Origin: Oscillibacter hominis
GTDB taxonomy: Bacteria > Bacillota > Clostridia > Oscillospirales > Oscillospiraceae
Direction of reading: 5' to 3'
Length of the DNA: 64,000 bases
NCBI RefSeq assembly: GCF_014334055.1
Contig: NZ_CP060490.1
Location: forward strand, 496,001 to 560,000
Part shown: positions 37,045-45,680 of the stretch, piece by piece
Position numbering within the stretch: the first letter of the stretch is position 1
How the letters are laid out: each line of letters begins with the position of its first letter
Program-made: the position numbers and the translations under genes
Notes under the pieces: model-generated
What the model saw: the letters and a program-made list of their open reading frames with translations, nothing else
Database searches by the model: none
Told to the model about the DNA's origin: nothing

Positions 37045-38439
37045 TTATTTTCGCAGTTGCTCGTACTCCCGCAGGGAGCCAAGGGCCTGCTTGGACATGG
37101 GAAGGATGACGGCGATGTTGAAAATGGTCATCAGGCCAATCCCCACATCGCCCAAATCCCACACAAACGTGTAGGTGGCCAGGCCTCCGATGAACAGCAT
37201 CCCCAGCGCCAGCACCTTGTAGGCGGTCTGGGAGACCCAATTGTCACCGAAGAGATAGGCCACGTTGGAGCGGGCGTAGAAGAGGATGCCGATGAAGGTG
37301 GAAAAGCTGAACAGCCACAGAACCACGGCGATGAACACCACGCCGAAGCGGCCCAGATGATACTGCATGGAGGCCTGAAGCAGGTCCATGCCCTCCATGC
37401 CCGACACATTGGCCTCCGGTGTGACCAGCATGATGAGGGCCGTGCAGCTGCAAATGACGATGGTGTCGATGAATACGCCCAGGGCCTGAAGGAGCCCTGA
37501 CTTGGCCGGGTGGGAAACGTCCGCCGCGGCTGCGGCGCAGGGGGCGGAGCCGGAACCCGCCTCATTGGAGAATAGGCCCCGCTTCACTCCGTTCATCAGC
37601 ACGGCCCCGAACCCGCCGGCCGCCGCCTGCCGCAGGCCAAACGCCTCGGAGAAGATGCGCTGGAAGACCGACGGGAGCACAGCCGCATTTTTGACCAGCA
37701 GGAACAGGGTGAGCACAAAATAGCAGCCCGCCATGATGGGGACCAGCACGTCCAGCACCTTTACCGTGGCATTTTTCCGCAGCACGATGACGGCGGCCAG
37801 CGCGACCAGAACCACTGTGGTGTAGAGGGGAGGAATCTGGAAGGCATTTTCAAAGGCGCTGGAGACGGAGTTGCTGATGACCTGGCTGATGCCGCACCAG
37901 CAGATCAGGCCGGAGATGGCAAAGAGGACAGCCACCACGGAATACCGCCGGGTTTTTCCATTTTCCTCGGCAAAGCGGTGGATGTAGTAGGCGGGGCCGC
38001 CCCGGAAGCCGCCGTAGAGGGGGTCTTTCTGCTTGTAGAGCTGAGCCAGCGTGGCCTCGATGAAGGCGGTGGAAGAGCCCAGGAGGGCGGAAATCCACAT
38101 CCAGAACACCGCGCCTGCCCCGCCTGCGGAGATGGCAGCCACCACGCCGACCAGGTTTCCCATTCCCACGCGGGTGGCGGTGGAGACGATCAGCGTCTGA
38201 AGGCCGGAGATGCCGTGCCTGCTGTCCCCGGTCCGCCTTTCCACGGCAATGCGCAGCATTTCCGGAAAGAGGCGGATTGGCAGGAAACGGGTGCGGAACG
38301 TGAAGTAAATGCCGGTGGGAATCAAAAGCAGCACCAGAAGCGAAATGCCCACAGAGCCTCCGCCGGGCAGGGGAATGGAAAAGAGGTCCCCCCATAAATA
38401 CTGGTAAACGGTGGAGATGAGTCGGATGATCGGTTCCAT
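37045..38439 (-). CDS. Sodium:alanine symporter, AGCS family
   Basis: 464 residues, about eleven membrane segments. Family signatures: TATRVGMGNLVGVVAAISAGGAGAVFWMW, GGFRGGPAYYIHR and GLFSNEAGSGSAPCAAAAA. Imports alanine or glycine with Na+. ATG 38439 was chosen (GGAAAGGGAC upstream); the earlier ATG at 38523 lacks a site. Divergent from a LysR gene that probably controls it. Confidence 0.93.
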   Translation of the reverse strand: MEPIIRLISTVYQYLWGDLFSIPLPGGGSVGISLLVLLLIPTGIYFTFRTRFLPIRLFPEMLRIAVERRTGDSRHGISGLQTLIVSTATRVGMGNLVGVVAAISAGGAGAVFWMWISALLGSSTAFIEATLAQLYKQKDPLYGGFRGGPAYYIHRFAEENGKTRRYSVVAVLFAISGLICWCGISQVISNSVSSAFENAFQIPPLYTTVVLVALAAVIVLRKNATVKVLDVLVPIMAGCYFVLTLFLLVKNAAVLPSVFQRIFSEAFGLRQAAAGGFGAVLMNGVKRGLFSNEAGSGSAPCAAAAADVSHPAKSGLLQALGVFIDTIVICSCTALIMLVTPEANVSGMEGMDLLQASMQYHLGRFGVVFIAVVLWLFSFSTFIGILFYARSNVAYLFGDNWVSQTAYKVLALGMLFIGGLATYTFVWDLGDVGIGLMTIFNIAVILPMSKQALGSLREYEQLRK

Positions 38440-38524
38440 TGGCCTTGTCCCTTTCCTGATTCTTGATTGCCGCCAGCGCGGCGGCAGTTGATTTTTCCAG
38501 AGATTAGTATATAATGGGAACACT

Positions 38525-38550
38525 CATTTGTAAAATCGATAATTCAAATG
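38525..38550. promoter_or_regulatory. Candidate LysR site between symporter and regulator
   Basis: CATTTG, 14 bases, CAAATG: a palindrome with T/A ends in the divergent gap, compatible with the T-N11-A pattern of LysR sites. Confidence 0.45.
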
Positions 38551-38581
38551 GAATGGATTAAGAAAATAGATGGAGGGTACA

Positions 38582-39457
38582 ATGGACCTGCGGAATTTGA
38601 GAACATTCCTCTATGTCTCGGAGCAGTGCAGCTTTACGAAAGCGGCGGCGCGGCTGGGGTATTCCCAGTCCACGGTCTCCTTCCAGATCAAGCAGCTGGA
38701 GGAGGAGCTGGACGTGCGGCTCTTTGAGCGGATTCACCACACGGTAAAGCTGACGGATCAGGGGCGGGAAGTGCTGCGCTACGCCCGCCGGATGGACAAG
38801 CTGCGGGCGGAGCTGGAACGGGAATTGCGGGAGGAAAAAGAGGTGACGGGCCACGTGCGCCTGGCCATGGCGGATTCGCTGTGCACCCAGTTCGGCAGGA
38901 CGTTTCAGGATTTCTGGCTGAGGTATCCCGGCATCAGCCTGAAAATCATTGCGGCGGGCACGGAGGAGATGTTCCGGCTTCTGAACCACAACGAGGTGGA
39001 CCTGGTCTTCACGCTGGACAACCACATCTACAACACGGAATACCAGCTGATCCGGGAGGAAAAGATTGAGACGCACTTTGTAGCCGCGCCGAACTGCCCC
39101 CTCGCGGGGCGGGAACATGTTTCCGTCCGGGAGGTGCTGGACTACCCCTTCCTATTGACGGAAAAGGGGATGAGCTACCGCCGCCTGGTGGATGAGCAGC
39201 TGGCGTCCCGCTCCCTGGAGGTCAGCCCTGTCCTGGAGATGGGCAATACGGAGATCATCTGCCAGCTGGCATCCCGGGGGGCAGGATGCGCGTTCCTTCC
39301 GGACTACGCCACCGACGAGGATGTAAAGGCGGGCCGGCTGGTGCGGCTGAAGGTGGACGACTTTACGGTGGAGGTCTGGAAGCAGCTGTTCTGCCATCGG
39401 GACAAGTGGGTCTCTCCCCACCTTCAGTCCGTGATGGCCTACTGCGCCGGCATCTGA
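38582..39457 (+). CDS. LysR-family transcriptional regulator
   Basis: 291 residues from ATG 38582 (GGAGG 5 bases upstream; an ATG at 38570 lies inside that site). Winged helix MDLRNLRTFLYVSEQCSFTKAAARLGYSQSTVSFQIKQLEEEL, then a ligand domain. Probably senses an amino acid and controls the divergent AGCS symporter. Confidence 0.92.
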   Translation: MDLRNLRTFLYVSEQCSFTKAAARLGYSQSTVSFQIKQLEEELDVRLFERIHHTVKLTDQGREVLRYARRMDKLRAELERELREEKEVTGHVRLAMADSLCTQFGRTFQDFWLRYPGISLKIIAAGTEEMFRLLNHNEVDLVFTLDNHIYNTEYQLIREEKIETHFVAAPNCPLAGREHVSVREVLDYPFLLTEKGMSYRRLVDEQLASRSLEVSPVLEMGNTEIICQLASRGAGCAFLPDYATDEDVKAGRLVRLKVDDFTVEVWKQLFCHRDKWVSPHLQSVMAYCAGI

Positions 39458-39495
39458 ACAAACGCGCCGCGGCTTTTAAGCCGCGGCGCGTTTGT
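39458..39495. terminator. Terminator between convergent genes
   Basis: ACAAACGCGCCGCGGCTT with AAGCCGCGGCGCGTTTGT, nearly without loop; very stable. Confidence 0.8.
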
Positions 39496-39503
39496 TTCCG
39501 CCC

Positions 39504-39926
39504 TTATAAAAAGGGCTTCATCTGTTCCACATTGGACTGCTCGGTTGCAAGGAGCTCTTCCGCCAGCGACCGCACCTGGCTGTCGTTGCCGGCGTAGTCG
39601 TGGAGATGCTTCAGCCCCTTGGTGATGCCCATTTGATTCCCCTTGATGACCATTTCGGCAATCTTGGAAGAAGAAGGGTCTGCCAAGGTCTGCACAGTGG
39701 ACATGACCTCGGAGGAAACCCGGGCCATGAGGGCAGGCTCCTTGGGTGTTTCGCCTTTGGAGCGCAGCATCTGGGCGGAGCGTCTTGAGATGTTTTCATA
39801 CTCCGAAATCTGGGAGTGGATGGACTCTCTCAGCCTGTCGTCGGCCTGCCCCACCACATTTTGGAGCCCCTCTATGCCCATCTCTGCCGTCTCGTGGACA
39901 AATTGGAGCAACTCGGTATCCTGCAT
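39504..39926 (-). CDS. Small helical protein, ferritin-like conserved hypothetical
   Basis: 140 residues from ATG 39926 (AGAGGTGA upstream). All-helical, MQDTELLQFVHETAEMGIEG..., with IAEMVIKGNQMGITKGLKHLHDYAG and a tail ATEQSNVEQMKPFL. I recall similar 140-residue proteins as common hypotheticals in Clostridia with a four-helix fold; no metal-site residues are obvious. Function unknown. The next gene upstream (40115) is probably in the same transcript. Confidence 0.75.
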   Translation of the reverse strand: MQDTELLQFVHETAEMGIEGLQNVVGQADDRLRESIHSQISEYENISRRSAQMLRSKGETPKEPALMARVSSEVMSTVQTLADPSSSKIAEMVIKGNQMGITKGLKHLHDYAGNDSQVRSLAEELLATEQSNVEQMKPFL

Positions 39927-39971
39927 TGTACTCACCTCTGCCAATAGTATGACCAAAGCGGACAAGAATAC

Positions 39972-40115
39972 TTACAGATCCTCCAGGTCCGCGGCGGGCA
40001 GGTCGTTTTCCACGTTGTCCCGTCCCAGGTCGGTGTCGATGACGGGATATACGCTGGGGATGGGTTTCTCCTGGAGTCCCGGCTGGGGAAGCTCAATGCG
40101 CTTTTTTTCATCCAT
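39972..40115 (-). CDS. Small Pro-rich hypothetical protein
   Basis: 47 residues, MDEKKRIELPQPGLQEKPIP..., acidic end DLPAADLEDL. Start chosen at ATG 40115 because GGAGGTGA lies 6 bases upstream. Probably disordered. No family recognised; reality rests on the good ribosome site and on its place 45 bases before the ferritin-like gene. Confidence 0.55.
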   Translation of the reverse strand: MDEKKRIELPQPGLQEKPIPSVYPVIDTDLGRDNVENDLPAADLEDL

Positions 40116-40235
40116 TGCAATCACCTCCGCCATAGTTTGCCCGTAAACAGGTGATTTATGTCGAATTGCGTCATTTGCAGCGGTCAAACAGCAAGATGCA
40201 CAGTATAATAATTTGTTATTTATGCAAAACATCTA

Positions 40236-43200
40236 TTAAAACAGACTGATCTGTTCCGAGGGGCGCACGTTCTTTCGTGCGGTTTCCCGACTCACGCACT
40301 CCGGGAGTTCCTTCAGGAACAAGGACTCGCCCGGCCCGGCGGTGAGGATCAGTTCCTCCCGGGCGCGGGTCATGCCCACATAGAACAACCGCCGTTCCTC
40401 CTCCACGTCCGTGGTCCTGCCCTGGGCCTTCAGGGGAAGGGTGTCCACGCCGGCCAGGAAGACTGCCGGAAATTCCAGACCCTTGGAACCGTGGAAGGTC
40501 ATGAGGCGCACCGCCCCGGACTCCCAGCCTCTGCCTGCGGCGCGGCACAGGTCCGCCTCCTGTCCCAGGGTCAATGCGTTTAAAAAGCCGGGAAAGTCAG
40601 CGTGGAAGACCGCCGTGTTTTTCAGCTGCTCCAGGGCAGATGTGCTGCCGTACTGCTCTGCCCAGCGCTCGATCAGAAGCCGGGGCTTTTCCCTGCCCAC
40701 CAGGGGCAGATAGGCCTCCGCCCGGGCCAGCCAGTCCTCAAGGAGGCCGTAGCCCCGCACGGTATCCCGCAGCGCCTCCGGATCCAGCGTCTCCAGGCCG
40801 CGGCAGGCTGCCCGGGCGATTTGGATCAGATCGGCCGGGCAGTCCCACAAAAGGCGCAGGGCGGTTTTTAGGGCGGCGCCGTCGCCGGGGCTCAGGAGAA
40901 AGTGGAAAAAGGAGAGGACGCCCCGGACTTCGTCACGCTCTAAAAACTCCTCCCGTCCCGTCACCAAGCAGGGGATGTCGTCGTGGCGCAGGCATTTTTC
41001 CACCAGCTCCAGCTGGCGGTGGGTGCGGCAGAGGACGGCGATGTCGGAAAACGCCCGGGTGCTCCGCTCGTGATCCAGGCCCTGGGCCTCTAACATGTCC
41101 ACGCCGCCGGTCATGCGTCCGATCTCCTTGGCAATGAAGACGCCCTCTTCAAAGCCTCCCGCGGCCCGTACCAGGCGCACCTGGGGCCCGGAGGGGCGGT
41201 TGGGATGAAGGAGGCGGGGCCCGCCGGAGTTTTTTTCAATGACCCCAAGGGCGGACTCCAGAATCTCAGGCGTGGAGCGGTAATTTTCCATAAGGCGGAT
41301 TTCCCGCGTCTCAGGATACTCCTCCATCAATTGCCGGAAACAGCGCCCGCTGGCGCCGCGGAAGCCGTAGATAGACTGGTCCCCGTCGCCGATGACAAAA
41401 AGGCTCTTGCCGCCCCGGCTCCAGGCGCGGACCAGGTCGTATTGGACAGCATTGATGTCCTGGAACTCATCCACCAACAGGTGGGTAAACCCTTTGCGCC
41501 CGGCGGTATCCAGCTTCAGCGCCTCTGTCAGCAGGTCGTCAAAATCGAGTAGGCTCAATGTCTTGAGCCGGGCGCAGTAGGCCTCCTGGAGGGACGCATC
41601 CACCTCCGCCTCCTCCGTGGAGGCGCCGCTTTTGACCTGGGACACCGCCTGAAGGAGGGCCCTGGCGCTCTTCTTGCTCCCCGCCTCCCGCAGGACGTCG
41701 GACGCGGTCTCAATGGCTTCTCCCTGGCCGATGAGGCGCACCTTGCCCAGGAGCTTCAGGCAGATGGAGTGGAAGGTGCCGATGGTCATGGAGGACACAG
41801 CACGCTTGCCGCCAAGGCGCTGCTCCAGCCGCTGGCGCATCTCGGCGGCGGCCTGGTTGGTGAAGGTGACGGCGGTGATCTCCCCGGGCTTGACGCCCCG
41901 CTCCTCTACCAGGTAGGCGATCCGTGCAACCAATGTCTTGGTCTTGCCCGTTCCCGGGCCGGCCACCACGGCCACCGTACGCTCCGGCGCACAGACCGCC
42001 TGGTGCTGCTCCGGGTTGAGGGAGTCCGCCTCCGGAGAGGATGGGGCGGGGGCCGCGGCCTTCTTTTTCAGCGTCCGCTGGCGCCTTGGTGCCTGCTGGG
42101 GAGCCGAGGCGCCGAAAAGGGAGACCTGGCCGCTGAGCAGTGAGATTTCAGAGGGCGTCAGCAAAGAGATGGTGCCGAACTCCCCGTCGAACCCGGCGCG
42201 CCGCTGTACCTGGCCCAGCCGGAGGCGGCGGATGCCCTCCGCCACGCAGGGGCCCGACACGCGCTCAATGTCGGGGATGGGGACCTCTCTCAGGATGTGA
42301 AACTCCGGCCCCAGTTCCCGGAGCATGTGCTCATACTGCTCCAACGTCTTTTTCCCGGCGGCCGGGGCCCCGGTGGAGGCGGCGATGACCTCCGGCAGGG
42401 GGGCCAGGCTTTCAAAGGGCCTGGCGGTTGGTGGGCGGAAGCCGTGGGGCCGGTCGGCCAGCTCCTCCACCCGGTGTTCCACGCCGATGGTCAGCTTTTT
42501 TCCGCACACCGGGCAGCGGCCCTCCCGCGCCTCCGTCTCAGCCGGCGTGAGGCAGACGCCGCAGCTGCGGTGGCCGTCCAGGTGATATTTGCCCTCCTCG
42601 GGGAAAAATTCAATGGTTCCGGCAAACCCCTCCCCGGTGCGGATGGCCTGCATCAGCTGGGGATAGGAGAGGCCGGTATCCAACAAATTGGCCTCCCGGC
42701 CCAGCTTGGAGGGGGAGTGGGCGTCGGAATTGGACACCAGCGTCAGATGATCCAGGGCGGAGAGGCGCCAGTTCATCGGCGGGTCGGAGGAGAGGCCGGT
42801 CTCCACGGCGTGGATGTGGGGCGTCAGATCGCCGAAGCACTCCTCCATGGTGTCGAAGCCGGAAAAGGCGCCGAACATGGCAAAGTGCGGCGTCCAAATG
42901 TGGGCGGGGATCAGCTCCGCGCCGGGGCAGGTCTCCAGCGTCAGCTCCAATAGGTCCCTGCTGTCCAGGCCCAGGATGGGCCGTCCGTCGGAGTGGATGT
43001 TGCCGATGGCCTCCAGCCTGGCGGAGAGCTCCTCCGCATCCTCCAGGCTGGGCAGAAGGATGAGGTTATGGACCTTGCGGGTCTTTCCATTCCGCTTATA
43101 GATGGAGCTGATTTCACCCGTGACCACAAAGCGGGGCGCCTCCGCCGCCTCCCTGTCCGGAAGGAGCAGTTCCTCTCGCAGCGTGTAGACCCCGTCCCCG

Positions 43201-43373
43201 GCGGGGAGCAGCTGCTCTTTGAGTTCCGCGCGCCAGGCGGGATGAGTGAAGTCCCCGGTGCCCAATAGTTGGATGCCCTTGCGCCGGGCCCACCAGTCCA
43301 GGTGGGGCAGGTCGCAGTCGCGGCTGGTGGCCCGGGAGAAGCGGGAGTGGATGTGGAGATCGGCAATATACAA
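40236..43373 (-). CDS. EndoQ-like PHP nuclease fused to UvrD-family helicase
   Basis: 1045 residues from TTG 43373 (AGAAGGTG 5 bases upstream). N-terminal part (about 1-400) is a PHP/endonuclease Q-type domain: YIADLHIHSRFSRATSRDCD metal motif, VVTGEISSIYKRNGKTRKVH, SNSDAHSPSKLGREA, and a Cys cluster (CGVC...CPVCGKKLTIGVEHRVEELADR) as in EndoQ, which cuts DNA at deaminated bases. The C-terminal part is an SF1 helicase: Walker A AGPGTGKTKT (about 475), LVDEFQDIN, GDGDQSIYGFRG, TFHGSKGLEF and YVGMTRAREEL. Suggests incision coupled to unwinding for repair of uracil or hypoxanthine in DNA. Confidence 0.88.
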   Translation of the reverse strand: MYIADLHIHSRFSRATSRDCDLPHLDWWARRKGIQLLGTGDFTHPAWRAELKEQLLPAGDGVYTLREELLLPDREAAEAPRFVVTGEISSIYKRNGKTRKVHNLILLPSLEDAEELSARLEAIGNIHSDGRPILGLDSRDLLELTLETCPGAELIPAHIWTPHFAMFGAFSGFDTMEECFGDLTPHIHAVETGLSSDPPMNWRLSALDHLTLVSNSDAHSPSKLGREANLLDTGLSYPQLMQAIRTGEGFAGTIEFFPEEGKYHLDGHRSCGVCLTPAETEAREGRCPVCGKKLTIGVEHRVEELADRPHGFRPPTARPFESLAPLPEVIAASTGAPAAGKKTLEQYEHMLRELGPEFHILREVPIPDIERVSGPCVAEGIRRLRLGQVQRRAGFDGEFGTISLLTPSEISLLSGQVSLFGASAPQQAPRRQRTLKKKAAAPAPSSPEADSLNPEQHQAVCAPERTVAVVAGPGTGKTKTLVARIAYLVEERGVKPGEITAVTFTNQAAAEMRQRLEQRLGGKRAVSSMTIGTFHSICLKLLGKVRLIGQGEAIETASDVLREAGSKKSARALLQAVSQVKSGASTEEAEVDASLQEAYCARLKTLSLLDFDDLLTEALKLDTAGRKGFTHLLVDEFQDINAVQYDLVRAWSRGGKSLFVIGDGDQSIYGFRGASGRCFRQLMEEYPETREIRLMENYRSTPEILESALGVIEKNSGGPRLLHPNRPSGPQVRLVRAAGGFEEGVFIAKEIGRMTGGVDMLEAQGLDHERSTRAFSDIAVLCRTHRQLELVEKCLRHDDIPCLVTGREEFLERDEVRGVLSFFHFLLSPGDGAALKTALRLLWDCPADLIQIARAACRGLETLDPEALRDTVRGYGLLEDWLARAEAYLPLVGREKPRLLIERWAEQYGSTSALEQLKNTAVFHADFPGFLNALTLGQEADLCRAAGRGWESGAVRLMTFHGSKGLEFPAVFLAGVDTLPLKAQGRTTDVEEERRLFYVGMTRAREELILTAGPGESLFLKELPECVSRETARKNVRPSEQISLF

Positions 43374-43403
43374 AATGTCACCTTCTGTCGAATGGTTTTC
43401 TCG

Positions 43404-43432
43404 ATTATACCGCCTACCGCGCCCCTTTGCAA
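43404..43432 (-). promoter_or_regulatory. Sigma-A promoter of the EndoQ-UvrD gene
   Basis: Minus strand TTGCAA (43432-43427), 17 bases, TATAAT (43409-43404). Leader of about 24 nt to the TTG start. Confidence 0.72.
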
Positions 43433-43446
43433 CGCCAGTCAGAGTC

Positions 43447-43475
43447 TTGCCAGGTGGGAAATCCTGTGATACAGT
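43447..43475 (+). promoter_or_regulatory. Candidate promoter of the TM1266/ABC operon
   Basis: TTGCCA (43447-43452), 17 bases, TACAGT (43470-43475). It implies a leader of about 170 nt ahead of the regulator gene. Confidence 0.4.
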
Positions 43476-43565
43476 AGAAGCGTTGTGGGAAAGATATGCT
43501 CTGACCCCTGACGGTAAACAAGCGACCGTTCTGACAATCCCGGAGGAGTCCGGGCGGGAAGAGGC

Positions 43566-43640
43566 GGAAAAGGGCGCGCTGCGGCACGCCCCGGATAGTC
43601 TGCGCCTTTTCCCCGGGGGAAAGGCGCTTTTGTTGTTTGG
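43566..43640 (+). promoter_or_regulatory. Attenuator-like leader with terminator and antiterminator
   Basis: GCGCCTTTTCCCC (43602-43614) pairs with GGGGGAAAGGCGC (43615-43627) and is followed by TTTTGTTGTTT, ending directly before the ribosome site of the 43651 gene. GGAAAAGGGCGC (43566-43577) can pair with the 5' arm of that hairpin instead. Mutually exclusive pairing is the hallmark of a transcription attenuator or riboswitch expression platform; I could not assign a ligand class to the upstream part (43480-43565). Confidence 0.6.
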
Positions 43641-43650
43641 AGGGTGAGAA

Positions 43651-43929
43651 ATGAAGACACGAATTGCCCTGCTTGCCATTGTGGTGCAGGAGACCGGATC
43701 GGTGGGACGGCTCAACGAGCTGCTCCACCAGTACGGGGCATGGATCATCGGACGGATGGGCGTTCCCTACCGCCAGCGGGGGCTTCACATCATCAGCGTG
43801 GCCATGGACGCGCCCCAGGATGAGATCAGCGCCCTGGCCGGGAAGATCGGGCGGCTGGAGGGCGTCACGGCGAAAACAGTTTACGCGCCGGCGGAGTCCG
43901 GCGAAGGACAGGAAAAGGAGAAGAGATAA
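43651..43929 (+). CDS. TM1266-type iron-only hydrogenase system regulator
   Basis: 92 residues. MKTRIALLAIVVQETGSVGRLNELLHQYGAWIIGRMGVPYRQRGLHIISVAMDAP...ISALAGKIGRLEGVTAKTVYA fits the small ACT/NikR-C-like TM1266 family, often next to [FeFe]-hydrogenase maturation genes. Here it heads an ABC transporter operon instead; no hydrogenase genes are in the window. It follows the attenuator-like leader and starts at ATG 43651 after GGAGGGTGA. Confidence 0.8.
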   Translation: MKTRIALLAIVVQETGSVGRLNELLHQYGAWIIGRMGVPYRQRGLHIISVAMDAPQDEISALAGKIGRLEGVTAKTVYAPAESGEGQEKEKR

Positions 43930-43930
43930 G

Positions 43931-44944
43931 ATGAAAAAAGCGGTAGCGGCAGGATTGAGCCTCCTGCTGATCCTCTCCCTGGCCGCCTGCGGCGGCTCAA
44001 ATGGAGCAGGCGGGGAAAGCGCCTCCATTCCCTCGGCGGAGGCGGAGCAGGCGGTCACGGTTCGGGCGGCGGCGCTGAAGGGCCCCACCGCCATGGGCCT
44101 GGTGAAGCTGATGCGGGATTCGGAGGACGGGAACAGCACCTATGGATATTATGACTTTACGCTGGCTGCGTCCGCCGACGAGGTGAGCCCCGGCCTGATC
44201 CAGGGGGAGCTGGACGTGGCCTGCGTTCCGGCCAACCTGGCGTCGGTGCTCTATGAAAAGAGCAAAGGGGAGATCGTGGCCCTGAGCATCAATACCTTGG
44301 GCGTCCTCTACATCGTGGAGCGGGGGGACAGCGTGACATCTCTCTCCGATTTGAAGGGCAAGACCATTGCGGCGGCGGGGAAGGGCTCCACGCCGGAGTA
44401 TGCCCTGCGGTATCTGCTGCGGGAAAACGGAGTGGACCCGGACACGGATGTGACCATTGACTGGAAGAGCGAACACAGCGAGTGCGTCAGCGCCCTTGCC
44501 TCCGGCAGCGAGGCCATCGCCCTGCTGCCCCAGCCTTTTGTCACCGTGGCCCAGGGGAAGATAGAGGGGCTGCGGGTAGCGCTGGATTTGACGGAGCAGT
44601 GGGACAGGCTGGAGAACGGCTCTGCCCTGATCACCGGCGTGACCGTGGGACGCCGGCAGTTTGCGGAGGAGCACCCGGTGGCGACGGCGCTGTTCCTGGA
44701 GGGGTACGGCGCGTCTGTGGCGTGGGTCAACGAACAGACGGAGGACTCGGCCCGGCTCATCGGCTCCTATGGGATTGTGGACACCGCGGTGGCGGAGCAG
44801 GCGCTGCCTCAGTGCAACATCGTGTGCATCACCGGCGCTGAGATGAAGGAAAAGCTGTCCGGCTATCTTGAAGTGCTCTATGACCAGGACCCGGCTTCCG
44901 TGGGAGGTGCTCTGCCTGAGGACGACTTCTATTACGGCGCGTAA
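43931..44944 (+). CDS. NMT1/SsuA-like ABC substrate-binding lipoprotein
   Basis: 337 residues from ATG 43931. Signal peptide with lipobox LAACGG (Cys at about residue 20). Type 2 periplasmic fold: GLVKLMRD, LIQGELDVACVPANLASVLYEKSKGEIVALSINTLGVLYIV, SLSDLKGKTIAAAGKGSTPEYALRYLLRENGVDPDTDV. Resembles the binding proteins for nitrate, taurine or thiamine-precursor type ligands; substrate not known. Starts 1 base after the regulator stop. Confidence 0.88.
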   Translation: MKKAVAAGLSLLLILSLAACGGSNGAGGESASIPSAEAEQAVTVRAAALKGPTAMGLVKLMRDSEDGNSTYGYYDFTLAASADEVSPGLIQGELDVACVPANLASVLYEKSKGEIVALSINTLGVLYIVERGDSVTSLSDLKGKTIAAAGKGSTPEYALRYLLRENGVDPDTDVTIDWKSEHSECVSALASGSEAIALLPQPFVTVAQGKIEGLRVALDLTEQWDRLENGSALITGVTVGRRQFAEEHPVATALFLEGYGASVAWVNEQTEDSARLIGSYGIVDTAVAEQALPQCNIVCITGAEMKEKLSGYLEVLYDQDPASVGGALPEDDFYYGA

Positions 44945-45680
44945 AGCGCCGAGGCTCTGGGCCGTGGTTTTCTGGCTGGCCGTGTGGCAGGGGTGTGCCT
45001 TACTGGTGGGGGAAGGGCTGCTGCTGCCGGGGCCGATTGACGCGGCTGTGAGCCTTGCCCTGCTGATGGGCTCCATAACGTTCTGGCAGGCGGCGTGGTA
45101 TTCGGCGGCGCGTATCCTGGGCGGCTTTTTCCTGGCCGCCGCAGCCGGAGTGCTCTGTGCCGGCTGCAGCTGTGCCTTCCAGGCGGTGCGGGAGCTGCTG
45201 CGGCCCCTGGTGGACGTGGTTAAGGCGGTGCCGGTGGCCTCGTTCATCCTGCTGGCGCTGATGTGCGTGCCTGCCCGGAAGCTGTCGCTGCTGATCTCCT
45301 TTCTGATCGTCTTTCCGACGGTCTACGGCAATGTGCTGGAGGGGAGCGGCCGCGTGGACCCCGCTCTTCTGGAGATGGCCCGTGTGTTCCATGTGCCGCC
45401 CGCCCGGCGGATTCGGAGCATCTACCTGCCCCAGGTGATGCCCTACTTCCGCTCGGCATGCTCCCTGAGCCTGGGGCTTTGCTGGAAGGCCGGAGTGGCG
45501 GCGGAGATCATCGGGCTGCCGGCCGGGTCCGTCGGAGAACGGCTCTACACGGCGAAAATCTATTTTGAGACGCCGGAGCTGTTTGCCTGGACAGCGGTGG
45601 TGGTGGCGTTGTCGGCCCTCTCGGAGCGGCTGATCCTTGGACTCTTAGACCGCATTTGCGGCAGGATGGGAGGTGCGTGA
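44880..45680 (+). CDS. ABC transporter permease, SsuC/ThiX type
   Basis: 266 residues if started at ATG 44880, which overlaps the binding-protein gene by 65 bases; the family resemblance begins near APRLWAVVFWLAVWQ, so a later GTG (44907 or 44964) is possible. Several membrane segments and the EAA loop PALLEMARVFHVPPARRIRSIYLPQVMPYFRSA. Partner of the ATPase that overlaps its stop codon. Confidence 0.85.
   Translation: MTRTRLPWEVLCLRTTSITARKAPRLWAVVFWLAVWQGCALLVGEGLLLPGPIDAAVSLALLMGSITFWQAAWYSAARILGGFFLAAAAGVLCAGCSCAFQAVRELLRPLVDVVKAVPVASFILLALMCVPARKLSLLISFLIVFPTVYGNVLEGSGRVDPALLEMARVFHVPPARRIRSIYLPQVMPYFRSACSLSLGLCWKAGVAAEIIGLPAGSVGERLYTAKIYFETPELFAWTAVVVALSALSERLILGLLDRICGRMGGA

Noticed and set aside
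43480..43640. TPP riboswitch ahead of the NMT1-like transporter
   Set aside because: The CUGAGA and ACCUGAUCUGG elements are absent; kept as an unassigned attenuator.
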